Shown here: positions 43,250 to 58,100 of the stretch, piece after piece
Layout of the letters: every line of letters starts with the position of its first letter
Numbering within the stretch: position 1 is the stretch's first letter
Notes under the pieces: generated by a model
Database searches by the model: none
What the model was told of the DNA's origin: nothing
What the model saw: only the letters and a program-made list of their open reading frames with translations
Origin: Acanthosepion pharaonis
Lineage: Eukaryota; Mollusca; Cephalopoda; Sepiida; Sepiidae
DNA length: 64,000 nt
Reading direction: 5' to 3'
Assembly: GCA_903632075.3 (NCBI GenBank)
Contig: CAHIKZ030000583.1
Span: 1,507,501-1,571,500 of the forward strand
Program-made: the position numbers and the translations under genes

Positions 43250-43945
43250 TTAGTTTGGTTTGGTTTGTTTTACGGCATATCAACAGCTCAATGGGTTATT
43301 CAATGACGACAAGATTTTTTATTCCTGTTTTGTTTTGTTTATTTATGTTTTACCGCATCAATGGATTATTCAATGACGACAAAGTTTTATTACCGGTTTG
43401 TTTGTTTTGTTAAGTTGTACGGCATATCAACACCTTAATGGGTTATTCCATGACGACAAGAGTTTATTGCTTAGTTTTTTTTATTTATGTTTTACGGCAT
43501 ATGAACCTCAATAGGTTATTCAATGACAACAAATGATTTATTGCTGGTATTTTTTCGAAAAGTGTATTGCTGGTATTTTTTTTTCAAAAAATGTACTGCT
43601 GCTAATAATCTATTGTTAGTAATAATATTTCTTCAAAAAAGTTTATTGCTGATAATACTTTTTACAAAGTATTTCTGGTATTAAAACCTACATTTACATT
43701 TTTCATAGTGTTTGTACACAGTTTTGGGGTTATGTATTTATCCATAGGTTGGGGCTCAACAGGTGCTAATACCACCCTGTGTCAGCGTGGAACTAGAAAA
43801 ACCAAGAATTAAGAGGTGGTTCCATCGCCCCCAAAACCTCCTGTTCAGAGTACTGGCTGTTAACACCCCACGTCTTAACCAGGACGCGGACGAAGTTTAT
43901 CGTTCTACCCAGGATACGATGTAGTTTATCGTCTTGCTAAGGAAG
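43250..43945 (+). mobile_element. Element E, copy 4
   Basis: Counterpart of E3 with the same four end units, internal array, body and TTTATCGTC-type 3' units, plus scattered indels. Confidence 0.7.
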
Positions 43946-44204
43946 GTTCTAGCTATGACTGGACACGTTTTATGCGGCTTATTAACCTTATTATCGCTTA
44001 ATTAACACCAGAATGTATTTAAATTGTGTTGAAACTACTATTTATATGTTACAGATATAATATTAGTTCACTATTAATTAACGGATTACTGAAGAATAAG
44101 GGGGTCATATAAGTCAAAAGAATATTTATTCATAAGTAAACCTCTGTTAATCAGCTATGTGCCATACGTGACACACGCCTACATTTCTATTCTAGTCTTC
44201 CTTT

Positions 44205-44236
44205 CTTTCTTCTTTCTTTCTTTTCTTTCTTACTTG

Positions 44237-44286
<50 letters not shown>

Positions 44287-44487
44287 CATTGTTCCTATCT
44301 CTCTATATCATTCTGTTTCTATCTATCTATCTATTCCTATCTATCTATCTATCTATCTCATTGTTCTTATCTCTCTCTCTCTCTCTATCTATCTAACTAT
44401 CTCATTGCTTCTATCTATCTATTTCATTTTTGTTTTTTTCTATCAGTTTCTATATATCTATCTCATTCTGTTTCTTTCCATTCATTC

Positions 44488-44524
<37 letters not shown>

Positions 44525-44710
44525 CGTAATTATGTATACTCTCTGTCTCATTCTCTTCATCTATCATCCTTCATTGTGTTCTTACCTCATTCATTCCCAT
44601 TCTGTTTCTTTTTTATCTATGTCATTGTTTTTTCATCTATTCAATTTCTATTCATCTATCTATCTATCTATCTATCCATTCATTCATCTATTCATTCATC
44701 TATCTAACAT
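44205..44710 (+). repeat. (TCTA)n array, copy 2
   Basis: Counterpart of 33010-33512. ATTC replaces TATC at several places (CATTCATTCATC), the kind of change expected from miscalled repeat units. Confidence 0.85.
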
Positions 44711-45675
44711 ACCATTCACAAGTATATTTGACCGTAAGTTAAAACTCTTTTTAGTCAGCTACGTGTCTTAGGTGATACACGCTTGATGATCATGTATCTT
44801 TCGATACGAGCCCGACGTTGAGATTTTATCCCGTAGTAGGTTGCCATTTCTTTCAGCAGTAGACTAGTTGCTAATCAAGGCTAAAACCCATTTTGTCCTT
44901 GTTCTTCAATATATTAACATTCCTAAGGGTATTTTAGTGAATCTAAAGGACTCGGACTAGAAAAGAACAATTGGAATCATCGCTGTTATCCGATTAGCAA
45001 ATCCATGTCTTTATACATTACACCATCCAAGATTTCGAATAAGTTATTTCCAAACGACCATCAATCGGGGTACTGTACAGTCCTGACGCTGCTTATTTTT
45101 ATGATCCTCGGGAATATTTTTTTTTTCAATGTGATAGGCTATAAACCTATGTACGTTATGGTGGAAAATGAGACATTCAATAACTTCTGTGTGGGCATGT
45201 TTCAACGGGTAATACCTTACAAATGTTGAAAATGTCTATTAGTAATGTCTATCAATCGTTTAAGCACCATTTTCTAACAGAGAACAAACCATGTTTATTA
45301 ATATTTAAGTAATTTAACCAGCTGTGAATTAGCCAATAAAAACATTAATCAAGTCTAGAATTTAGTTAAAAAAATATTGCATTATTAAAAAATCTAGAAA
45401 AGAACTTGAAAATAAATAGAAATGATATTCATCATAAAGGAAATATATTTTAAATATGATGACTGCATCTCATTGACAAAGAAGATATGTCTTTTTCCTC
45501 TCGTCATGTTCATAGGAATAAGTAAAATAATTATTGTCAGATGAATAAAATCTCCTGTTATTTTTGCATAAGTAAATGCCGACTAGATTCAAAAACATAA
45601 TATTCCGAGGTACTTTCATCGTTAAGCCTCATATTTCCACATTATAACTGCCATTTTTATAATCTCATATCTATT

Positions 45676-45713
45676 TCATACATACATACATACATACATA
45701 CACGCATATATAC

Positions 45714-45760
<47 letters not shown>

Positions 45761-46117
45761 TTTTGTGAATATGGGTTTCACGATTTTACGTTCATCAGAA
45801 ATACACTCCCTATATAAATATATATAGAAACTCTCTGTAAATAAATATATATAGAAATAGATATATAAATAGAGAGAGAAAATACATACATACATACATA
45901 TACACACACACACAAACACACACATATATCTTTATAACTGTCTCTATTTGATGAGAGCTGGCTAGCTTGCTATTTAACTTAGTCTTATATGTATGCGTCT
46001 TCATGCACACACACACATATATATATATATATATGTATGTATGTATATTTGTCTATTCATATATATCTTCAGACCTTATCTCCTTAGCTACATAATCAAC
46101 TATTTCAATATCTCTCA

Positions 46118-46200
<83 letters not shown>

Positions 46201-46588
46201 TTACATTTCGTTTAAAAAAAAATACATCCCTACCCCTACCTAAACATAAAGTTAATAAAAATGAAAACTCTTTGTCTGTATGATTGTAATTCCCGTATCC
46301 TTGGGAACACTGAATTATGAATTTTTCTGTACTGTTAAAACTCAGTAAATTTAAAAATATAAGTTACTCCAAAATTCACTTAGATGAAATGAAATTAATG
46401 CTTTTTAATTTAATTACAAAATTAAATTTAAAGTTTTCAGCTTCCATTTTGAAACATGGTCATTACTGTGTAGCGAAAAAAACATGTTTTAATTTAATAT
46501 TAATGCTCTGTAAATTTGCATTGAGCACTATTTTGTAAAAAGAAACATAACAATAATAACACCGGATTATATATCTTTACAGTTCTGT

Positions 46589-46644
<56 letters not shown>

Positions 46645-46954
46645 GTAGTACTAGTATTACCAAAGATAACAGGCATTTTACTAATGTTCTTTTCCAAGTT
46701 ACGAATACTCTTTCTCAAACAAGGAGGAATTTACGTCAGAAATTGTCCAAGGCTCATTTCCGAAGAAAAGTACAAGAAATATGGTACGAGCTATCTATTT
46801 TTTTAAAGTCATTATCCAGGTAAAATGGATAGCACTCTCGGTCGTTTATGCTCTGCATGTCGAAGAAGTGTCATTCATAATTTGAAATCAATTATTAAAA
46901 TTCATCGACACAAAAAAGCTGTCTTAAATAACTGTTGCTGCTTAAATAGACTGC

Positions 46955-47008
<54 letters not shown>

Positions 47009-47277
47009 ATCTATTAAACAAGGTGATTTGTGAGTTTTTTATATATTCTCATATGATCTTATATTTTTTTCTTTGCGGTAGATAAATTACCCAAAAAACT
47101 GTCTAAATACTATTTTCCAGCGCTTCCGCCTATACATTTAACCCTTTGTCAAAGCTGAAATATATTAACAGTTAATTAACATTCCCTGATGATGCGTCTA
47201 TATTCACATGATTAAAGTAACTACTGCTTAATCTAGACTCTTGCTTTGTTTGTCTGTCTGTACATATGTATGTAAAA

Positions 47278-47332
<55 letters not shown>

Positions 47333-47509
47333 TTTGGTATCATGTAACATCTCATTACTAACGTATAAAATGACAAAACCAGTTTTTATGATCAAGATTT
47401 TGTGGTTAGAAACGAAAACAAGATTAAAAAAATAGACCTGGCAGAGGGAGACTGAAGAGTTTTATTGCCGAAAAGGTCGTAGCTTGCACAATCGAATAGA
47501 CTTGCACTG

Positions 47510-47581
<72 letters not shown>
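45676..47581. repeat. (TA)n, (CT)n, (GT)n and (TATC)n tracts, copy 2
   Basis: (TA)n at about 45716-45757, 46130-46180, 46594-46640, 46962-47004 and 47512-47581; (GT)n at 46181-46200; (TATC)n at 47278-47330. Order matches copy 1. Confidence 0.85.
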
Positions 47582-47583
<2 letters not shown>

Positions 47584-47859
47584 GTGTGCGTGCGTGCGTA
47601 CCCTAATGATACGGCATCGGTGAGAGTCGTGTCTTCAAGAAAGTAGTCATCGTCTAATGGAGGTTGGTTTCCCTGGTGGAATAAATGACCACGATAAAAA
47701 GACGTCCTGTCACATTGGAGCAATCTGGCTGTGGTTTCAAGCTAGATATCTAGAGGAATATGGGGTGACCCTAAATCAGACCTTGGTGATGACGATAATG
47801 ATAGAGAAGTTCATGACAATGAGCTGTCTATGTTGCTTCAGAGAAATTTGATATCTATT

Positions 47860-48490
47860 CATCTATCTATCTATTCATCTATCTATCTATCGTTTATCTA
47901 TCTATCTATCTATCATATCTATCTATTTATCTATTTATCTCATTCTGCTTCTTTATATCTATCATTCATTTTATCTCTATCTCATTCTGTTTTATCTATC
48001 TATCTCATTCTTTCTATCTCATTGTTTTTTTTTTCTTCTTTCTTCTTTCTTCTTTCTTTTCTATCTATCCATCTATCTCATTCTGTTTCCATATATTCAT
48101 TGCGTTTCTTTTTCTATCTATCTATCTATCTATCCCAGTCTGTTTATTACCCAATCTATTCATTCATTCATCTATCCATTCATCTATTCATCTATTCATC
48201 TATCTATCTATCAACCCTAGTTCTTGTTTATAACCCATCTATCTATCTATCTATTCATCTATTCATCCATTCATTCACCTAGTCTGTTTATAACCCTATC
48301 TATTCATTCACCATTCACCATCTATCTATCTATTCATCTATCTATCTATCCTAGTCCGTTTATAACCCCATCTATCTATCTATCTATTCATCTATCTATC
48401 TATCTATCTATCTCATTCTGTTTCTTTTTCTCTATCTCATTCTGTTTCTCATATCTATCTTCCATTCAATTCATCTATCTATTTCATCAT
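47860..48490 (+). repeat. Interrupted (TATC)n array, copy 2
   Basis: Counterpart of 36668-37330, with many TATC units converted to ATTC. Confidence 0.85.
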
Positions 48491-49009
48491 ATTCGTATTT
48501 CATCCTCCAGTAACGTATTTTATCATCTATTTCAGTTTCTTCCTATTTAACTATATAACTTATTCTGAAGATTGTGTACCGCAATTGTGTTTGAAGCGGT
48601 TACATTTGTTAAAGTCGAAAGACTTTTCGTTCCTATTCGACGCCTATTTATCTCGTGAAGAACATAATTCATGCATAAGATGTTGGAAATGGAAGACAGG
48701 AAGTTGGTGTTGAGGCTGGTAGGCGCATGCGTGGTGGGGTACTTTCATGTGATGTGGAAATATCTGACTCCTGAGCGTATCGTAAAGATTATCAGTTAAA
48801 CCCAAATACGTTACAGCTGCCATTCCATCTTCTCAGTAACGTTATCTCTACCTTCAAAGTAATTATTATCTTCTACGCCATCTTAGTTTTCTTCATCAAG
48901 GATCTTCTAAGACTTTCTCGGTTCTGCCTTTTGTATTTTCATTTCTTTCGTACGTCGACTTGTCTTTTCTTCGTATTTTGCACCTTCGACATTTATTTCT
49001 CTTTGCATT

Positions 49010-50809
49010 TTGCCTAAATCTTATTTTTTATTTTTTTTTTTTTTTTTATTTTGTTGACCGTGTCTTTCTTTCAATTGTTGGTTCTTTTTTTTTTTTTTTC
49101 ATCGGTTTTTACTTTTTTAATTTTCATTATTATTTTTGTTTTTTAGCTTTTTTCTTCTCATCATTTGTTAATATTTTCTTGATTGCGTCCTTCAATAATA
49201 TCTCAATTTTATTTTCGATTAGGTTTTTCTTTCTTTCATTCCTTTTTCTTTTCTTTTCTTTTTCGTTTCTTTTCATTTTTTTCTTTCTTTCCTTTCTCTG
49301 TCCTTCTTTTTTTTTTTTCTTTTTTTTTCTTTCTTTGTCCTTCTTTAGTTTTCATTTTTTTTTCTTTTTTTCTTTTTCAGTTTCTTTTCTTTTCATTTTT
49401 TTTTCTTTTTTCTTTTCTTTTCTTGTCCTTCAGTTGCCTTTTTTTTCTTTCTTTCTTTCTTTTTTCTCTCTGTCCTTTTTTAAGTTTTCATTTTTTCTTT
49501 TCTTTCTTCTTTTTCTCTGTCCTTCTTAAGCCTTCATTTTTTTCTTTTTCTTTCTTCTTCTCTGTCCTTCTTTAAGTTTTCATTTTTTCTTTTCTTTTCT
49601 TTCTTTTCTTTCTGTCCTTCTTTGTCCTTTCTATTTTTTTTTTCTTTTTCTTATTTTTTTTCTTTTTTCTGTTTTTCTTTTCTTTCTTTTCTTTTCTTTC
49701 TGTCCTTCTTTAAGCCTTCATTTTTTTTCTTTCTTTCTTTTTTTCTTGTCCTTCTTTTTTTTCTTCATTTTTCTTTCTTTTCTTTCTTTCTCTGTCCTTC
49801 TTTAAGCCTTCATTTTTCTTTTTTTTTTTTCTTTATCTTTACATTTTTCTCTTTTTCTGTCTTCTTCTTAGTTTTTCTTTCATTCTATTTTTCTTTGTGT
49901 CTTTCTTCTTTTTTCCTTCTTTTTTCATTTTTCTTTTCTTTTTTTTTTCTTTTCAGTTGTCCATTCTTTTTTGTTTTCATTTTTTGTTTCTTTTTTTTTC
50001 TTTCTGTCCTTCTTTCTTTCCTTTTTATTCATTTTTCTTTTTTTTCTTTTTTTTCTCGTTTTCTTTTATTTTTCATCTCGTTTCTTTTTTTTCTTCTTTT
50101 TATTTTTTCTTAGTTTTTTTTTTTTCATTATTTTCTTTCTTTCTTTTCTTTTTTTTATTTTTTTACACAATCAAATATTATTTATTTTTTTGTCTTTCTT
50201 TATTCTCTTTTCCTTTAACGTTTCCTCTTGGTTATTCTTCTTTTTTTCCTTTTATGCATTTTCTTTTTTTCTTTTCTTTTGTTTGTCTTTTTTGTCTGTC
50301 TTTGTATTTGGTTTCATTTTTTACCGTCGAATTTTTTTTTTTTTTCTTTCTTTTTTTTTTTTCTTGGATTTGTTATTTTCTCCCCTTTTTTACAACCGGA
50401 AGTATTTTTTCATTTTTTCTTTCTTTTTTCTTTCTTTTTCTTTTCTGTCCTTCTTTTCATTTTCTTTAAATTTTTTTTTTCTTTCAGGTATTTCACTTGT
50501 TGAGTGTCCTTCACGTTTTTTGTTCTCGAATTCTTTTTTCACTTCCATCTTTCAATTTCTTCTGTCCTCATCATCATCATCATCATTTTTTTTTCTTTTC
50601 TTTTCTTCTTCTTCTTCTTGTTATTGTCCTTTTTACTTTATTTTTCTTCTACTTGTTTTTTAATACTTTTTTTTATTTTTCTTCTCATTATTATTATTAT
50701 TATTTGTCAGTCTGGTTTCTTCGTAATTATTCCTATTTTCTTCCCTATTCCTTCAGTCTTCATTTCTTTTTCTCCCTCTCCTTTCTTCTTCTTCTTTCAT
50801 TTTTTCTTC

Positions 50810-50856
<47 letters not shown>

Positions 50857-51330
50857 TTCGTATTTTCTATGTTAGTTTTTCTTTTTCCTATTCCTTCTGT
50901 CTTTCTATATCCTGTTTTCTTCCTATACCTTTTTCTCTTGAACTTTTTCTCCTTTTATATTAATAATGATAATTATTATTTGTTTCATTCATCATCATCA
51001 TCATCATTATTTTTATCCGCCTAATTTTTCTTCCTATTCTTGCATCTTTTTTCTTCCTTCACTTCCCTCACCCTTTTCATTTTTTTCTTCCTTCTTGTTT
51101 CCTTCTTCTTATTATTATTATTATTTAATTATTTGTTTGTCTCGTTTTTTTGCTTTTTTATTCATCTTTTCTTTGCTCTTGATGTTTTTTTTTTTTTGTT
51201 TTTTTTTTTCTTTCGAGTCTTTTTTTTATTACATTCTTCTTCCTTTTTTTCATTTCTGTTCTTTCTTTTTTTTATTTATCTTCTTCTTCTCTTTCCTCCT
51301 TTCATCAGACGATGAAATTTAGTCTATTTT
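49010..51330 (+). repeat. Pyrimidine-rich tract, copy 2
   Basis: Counterpart of 37860-40480 and about 300 bp shorter. (CTTT)n with GTCCTTCTTTAAGCC spacers, then (TCA)n, (TTC)n and (TTA)n runs. Confidence 0.9.
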
Positions 51331-51530
51331 TTTATTTCCTTCTTTTCTTTTTGTTTTATGTTAGGGGTTCCTTTTTGATTTATGTCTTTTTCATTATTTT
51401 TAATTCATCCCCTTTCTCCTCTTTCATCTTTCAAACTTCTTTTTCAAACGCCATCACGTCTTTTTATTTACAAATGTAACTTATTAAAGTTTTTCTTATT
51501 TTTACAGTTATTTGAATTTTTTTTATTCAA

Positions 51531-51610
51531 CTGAATTTATTCTGCTCTTACTTTTATATTTGCTGTCATAAAATTCATTGTTTGATCTTAAGAAATGCAC
51601 AAGTATTATT

Positions 51611-51652
<42 letters not shown>

Positions 51653-52014
51653 GTTTTTTCAAAAAATGGTTTCTCGAATTTTTTTACACAATTTCAAGCA
51701 TACTTATTCAATTTATAATGTCTGTCCCTTCCCATTTCTGTTTGTCTTCCATGACCTGTTTGTTTGAGTCTTTCGATCTGTTCGTCTTAGAATTCGTAAG
51801 TGAGCTCTGAACAAAGCAAGGGAGGAGCATTGATGCCTTTGACTGTCGATTTTAATTTTGACAATGATATTTTATACATATTTCATTTTTATTTTTTTTT
51901 TTTTCCGGGATTGGATTTATCATTGAGATATCTGAGAAAATTTTCTCGTTTATACACTTTTTTATGAACTTTTGAATGCGTTGTATTTTTCTTTTCAGAG
52001 GTTTTTACCGTCGA
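51531..52014. other. Gene-free stretch with (GA)n
   Basis: (GA)n at 51614-51651. Nothing else recognised. Confidence 0.5.
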
Positions 52015-52170
52015 ATTTCTGTGTTTTTACGGGCAAACAGTTTTGAACGAAAATGCATTCTTATCAAAAAATTTGAAGCAATAGATTTTTAAAAAAAATT
52101 ACAAAGAACAAAGAAAATTATATTTCAACAGTAAATCCCATTTTTTTTAAAATTACAAGTCAAATCAAAA
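52015..52170 (-). mobile_element. Element E body fragment at left edge of the satellite
   Basis: ACGGGCAAACAG, GAACGAAAATGCATTCTTAT and ATTACAAAGAACAAAGAAAA match 59906-60020. The first part also resembles the E body read on the minus strand (GGGCAAA..CACTATGAAAGTG in E1). Confidence 0.55.
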
Positions 52171-55100
52171 TTTTTTTTCAGCATTAAATGCCCCATAAGC
52201 AATTGATATTGGAGTGCAATAAATGCATCCAACTAAGAAATTTATATTTCGGTAGTAAGGACCCATAAAGTGTTTTGCTTTTTACAAATGAAATCACTCC
52301 AATGAAATAAATTTCATAAAGGAGTTGATATGTCGTTAAACACATAAAAAGGCAAAGTTGAAAATATTTCGGTAGTTTTTCAAAAGGCAAAGTTCAAGAA
52401 AATTAAATTCTTCAAAATCGGTTGATATGACCCATTCTGTTTAACAAACAAATCAAATAAAACCCAAATTCATCAGGAATAAGAGTTGTCGTTAAACAAA
52501 CAAATCAAATGAAACCCCCCACCCCAAGAAAATTACCATAAATTTAAGCATTAAATGACGCATAAGAAAATTAAAGTTGATATGACCCGTTTAACAAACA
52601 AATCAAATGAAAACCAAGAAAAATAAATTTTGTATTAAATGACCCATAAGGTGTTGATACCCCCAAATGAAAACCAAGAAAATTAAATTGGTATTAAATG
52701 ACCCATAAGGAGTTGATATTCCGTTTAACAAAACAAATCAATGAAAATCACCAAGAAAAAAAATTAAATGAATAAGGTTCGGTTTAACAAACAAATCAAA
52801 TGAAACCCACCAAGAAAATTAAATTTTTGGTAATTAAATGACGATAGTTGATTCCGTTTAACAAAACAAACAAATGAACCCACCAAGAAAATTAAATATT
52901 CAAATCAAATGAAACCCGTATTCAATTTATATTAAAGGGTGTTGATATTCCGTTTAACAAACAAATCAAATGAAACCCACCAAGAAAATTAAATTTTGGC
53001 ATTAAATGACGCATAAGGAGTTGATATTCCGTTTAACAAACAAATCAAATGAAACCCACCAAGAAAATTAAATTTTGGTATTAAATGACCCATAAGGTGT
53101 TGATATTCCGTTTAACAAACAAATCAAATGAAACCCACCAAGAAAATTAAATTTTGGTATTAAATGACCCATAAGGTGTTGATATTCCGTTTAACAAACA
53201 AATCAAATGAAACCCACCAAGAAAATTAAATCAAGGTGTTGATATTTTAACAAACAAATCAAATGAACTCACCAAGAAAAATTAAATTTTGGTATTAAAT
53301 CTTGATATTCCATACCAAACAAGTTGATCTTTATATGTCAAAACAACCAATTATTATTATTTGGTATTAAATGACCCATTGTTGATATTCCGTTTAACAA
53401 AATAAAATCAAATTCCAAGAAAATTAAATTTCAAGTATTAATTCCATTTTGATATTTTTTCAAATTTAAAATTTTTTTTTCATAAGTTGTTCCCTCGTTT
53501 CAAATCAATGAAACCCACCAAGAAAATTAAATTTATTAAAATGACCTATAAGGAGTTTATTCCGTTTAACAAACAAATCAAATGAAACCCACCAAGAAAT
53601 TAAATTTTTATTAAATGCATTCCATAAGGTGTTTATTCTGTTTAACAAACAAATCAAATGAAACCACTAAGAAAAATTAAATTTTGGCATTAAATGACGT
53701 ATAAGAGTTGATATTCCGTTTCAAGAAAATTAAATTTTGTATTAAATGTCAAATGAAACCCACCAAGAAAAAAAATTAAATTTTGGCATTAAATGACACC
53801 AAGAAATTAAATTTTGTATTAAATGAAGGAGTTGATATTCCGTTTAACAAACAAATCAAATGAAACCCACCAAGAAAAAAATTTTTTATTTTTTGGTATT
53901 AAATGACCCATAAGGTGTTGATAAATATATTTTTGATATTCCGTTTAAAAACAAATCAAATGAAACCCACCAAGAAATTAAATTTCATTTCATAAAGAGT
54001 TGATATTCCGTTTAACAAACTCAAATGAAACCCACCAAGAAAATTAAATATTAAAATTATTAAGTGTTGATATTCCGTTTAACAAACAAATCAAATGAAC
54101 CCACCAAGAAAATTAATTTTTGGCATTAAATGACGCATAAGGAGTTGATATTCCGTTTCCAAACAAATTAATTCCAAGAAAATTGACCAAATTATTCGTT
54201 TAATTCAAATGAAACCATCAAGAAAATTAAATTTTATATTAATGATTTATAAGGTGTTGATATTCCGTTTCAAAATGAACTCATTTTCATTAATGACCCA
54301 TAAGGTGTTGATATTCCGTTTAACAAACAAAAATCAAATGAAACCCACCAAGAAAATTAAATTTTGGCATTAAATGACGTATAAAGTTTGATATTCCGTT
54401 TAACAAACAAATCAATGAACCCACCAAGAAAATTAAATTTTGGTATTAAATGACCCATAAGGTGTTGATATCCGTTTAACAAACAAATCAAATGAAACTC
54501 ATCAAGAAAATTAAATTTCATTAAATGACGCATAAGGAGTTGATATTCCGTTTAACAAACAAATCAAAATGAAACCCACCAAGAAAATAAATTTTGGTAT
54601 TTTTTTTGATATTCCGTTTTTTTTCAAATCAAATGAAACCCATCTTTAAATTTTGTTGATTAACAAACAAATCAAATGAAACCCACCAAGAAAATTAAAT
54701 TTTGGTATTAAATGACCCATAAGGTGTTGATATTCCGTTTAACAAACAAATCAAATGAAACCCACCAAGAAAATTAAATTTTGGCATTAAATGACGCATA
54801 AGGAGTTGATATTCCGTTTAACAAACAAATCAAATGAAACCCACCAAGAAAATTAAATTTTGGTATTAAATGACCCATAAGGTGTTGATATTCGTTAACA
54901 AACAAATCAAATGAAACCCACCAAGAAATTAAATTTTTATTAAATTAGTTGATATTCTGTTTACCAAACAAATTGAAACCCACCAAGAAAAATTAAATTT
55001 TGTATTAAATGACCCATAAGGTGTTGATATTCCGTTTTCAAATTTATTTTAAAATGAAACCCACAAGAAAAATTGTATATTAAATTTTTTTTTTGAAACC

Positions 55101-58100
55101 CACTCAAGAAATTAAATTTTGGTATTAAATGACCCATATAAAGTTGATATTCCGTTTAACAAAAAATTTTTTTATTGAATCTATAAGGTGTTGATATTCC
55201 GTTTAAAAACAAATCAAATGTACCAAGAAAATTAAATTTTAAATGTTGTTGATTTTGTTAACAAACAAATCAAATGTTTTTTTTTTATATTAAATGACCC
55301 ATTTTATTCCGTTTAACAAACAAATTTATCACCAAGAAAATTAAATTTTGGTATTAAATGACCTATAAGTTGATATTCCGTTTAACAAACAAATCAAATG
55401 AAACTCACTTCAAGTTTTTTTGACCCATAATGTTTATTAAAAAAACAAATCAAATGAAACCCACCAAGAAAAAAATTAAATTTTGGTATTTGATCCTAAT
55501 TTGATTCCGTTTAACAAATTTGGAGGCAAACCCACCTCTTAAATGACCCATTGTTGATATATTCCGTTTAATAAACAAATCAAATGAAACCTACCAAGAA
55601 AATTAAATTTTGTATTAAATGACGCATAAAGAGTTGATATTGCTTTTAACAAACAAATCAATGAAACCCACCAAGAAAATTAAATTTTGGTATTAAATGA
55701 CCCATAAGGTGTTGATATTCCGTTTAACAAAAAACAAATTGAAACCACCAAGAAAATTAAAACATTAAATGACGCATAAGGAGTTGATATCTGTTTAACA
55801 AACAAATCAACAGAAACTCCACTAAGAAAAATTAAATTTTTGTATTAAATGACCCATAAGGTGTTGATATTCCGTTTAACAAACAAATCAAATGAAACCC
55901 ACCAAGAAAATTCAAATTTTGGCATTAAATGATTCCATATGAGTTGATATTCGTTTAACAAACAAATCAAAATGTGAAAACCCACCAAGAAAATTAAATT
56001 TTGGTATTGAATGACCCATAAGGTGTTGATATTCCGTTTAACAAACAAATCAAATGAAACCCACTCAAGAAAATTAAATTTTGGTATTAAATGACCATAG
56101 GAGTTGATATATCCGTTTAACAAACAAATCAAATGAAACCCACCAAGAAAATTAATTTTTGGTATTAAATGACCCATAAGGTGTTGATATTGTTTATCAA
56201 AATCAAATTACCAAGAAAATAAATTTTCTGTAAAGAGTTGATATTCCGTTTAACAAACAAATCAAATGAAACCCATCAACCATAAGGTTTCATCAAAACA
56301 AATCAAATGAAACCCATCAAGAAAATTAAATTTTTTCGTTTATTCCGTTAAAAAACAAATCAAATGAAACCCACCAAGAAAATTAAATTTTGTATTAAAT
56401 GACCCATAAGGTGTTGATATTCCGTTTAACAAACAAATCAAATGCACCAAGAAAATTAAATTTTCTAAATGACCCTATAAGAAAGTTGATATTCCGTTTA
56501 ACAAACAAATCAAATGAAACCCACCAAGAAAAATTAAATTTTGTATTAAATGACCCATGTTGATATTGTTTTCAAATGAAACCCACCAAGAAAATTAAAT
56601 TTTTTTGACCTATAAGTTGTTTATCCTCAACCAAATGAAACCCACTAAGAAAATTATTGCATTAAATGAATTTTGGCTTAACAAACAAATCAAATGACCC
56701 CATTAAATGACGATAAGGAGTTGATATTCCGTTTACTACCAAGAAAATTAAATTTTGGTATTAAATACCTACATTGATTCGTTTAATTCATCCCCAAATG
56801 AAAATTAAATTTTGCATTAAATGACCCTGTCCGTTTTTTTTCTTCAAATCATCATAATTACAAATCAAATGAACCCACGAAGAAAAATTCTTTAAATTTG
56901 TATTAATGACCATAAGGTGTTGATATTCCGTTTTTCAAACGCCATGAACCCACGAAAATTAAATTTTCCGCATAAGGAGTTGATATTCCGTTTAACAAAC
57001 CAAATGAAACCCAAAAGAAAATAAATTTTACAAACCCATAAGGTGTTGATATTCCGTTTAAAGTCAAAAAAAATTAAATTTGGCATTAAATCATAAGGAG
57101 TTGATATTCGTTTAACAAACAAATCAAATGAAACTCACCAAGAAAATTTCGTTATTTGACCCATAAGGTGTTGATATTCCGTTTAACAAACAAATCAAAG
57201 AACCCACCAAAAATTAAATTTTGGCATTAAATGAATTGAGTTGATATAACAAACAAATCAAAATGAACCCAAAACCAAGAAAAGAAAAGTATTAAATGAC
57301 CCATAAGGTGTTGATATTCCTGTTTAACAAACAAATTTTAAATATTTGACGCATAAGGAGTTGATATTCGTTTTTAACAAGAAAACAAATTTCATTGAAA
57401 TGATGCAATGAAAGCTTAACAAACAACCATCAAGTTTGTATTAAATGACCCATAAGGAGTTGATAGAAATGAACCACCAAGAAAATTACCAAGAAAAATT
57501 AAATTATTCCAAAATGAAAGAAGGAGAGCGAGAGTTGATATTCCGTTTTTCAAATCAAATGAAACCCAAACAAATGAACCCAAGAAAAATTAAATTTTGG
57601 TATTAAATGACCCATAAGGTGTTGATATTCTAACAAAACAAATCAAATGAAAGCCATAAATGACGCATAAAGAGTTGATATCTGTTTATCAAACAAATCA
57701 AATGAAACCCACCAAGAAAATTAAAATTTTGGTATTAAATGACCCATAAGTTAACAAACAAAATTGATATTCCGTTTAACCCAAATGAAACCCACCAAGA
57801 AAATTATTAAATTTGCATTAAATGACATTAAATCCATAAGGAGTTGATATTCCGTTTAACAAACAAATCAAATGAAACCCACCAAGAAAATTAAATTTTG
57901 GTATTAAATGACCCATAAGGTGTTGATATTCCGTTTAACAAACAAATCAAATGAAACCCACCAAGAAAATTAAATTTTGGTATTAAATGACCCATAAGGT
58001 GTTGATATTCCGTTTAACAAACAAATCAAATGAAACCCACCAAGAAAAAATTAAATTTTATTCCATTAAAATGACCCATATGTTGATATTCCGTTTAACA

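Larger units (their letters stand above)
40843..51530 (+). repeat. Segmental tandem duplication, copy 2 (about 10.7 kb)
   Basis: Collinear with copy 1 throughout but about 5 percent shorter. Differences are mostly 1-6-base deletions and insertions in both simple and complex sequence, with few substitutions. Homology fades near 51500 (AACTTCTTTTTCAAACGCCA matches AACTTCTTTAAACGCCA in copy 1). Either an older real duplication or a duplicated, poorly corrected assembly segment. Confidence 0.85.

Noticed and set aside
55845..56177. 110-codon minus-strand frame with repeated FDLFVKRNINTLW motif
   Set aside because: The 79-bp satellite read in successive frames (79 is not a multiple of three).
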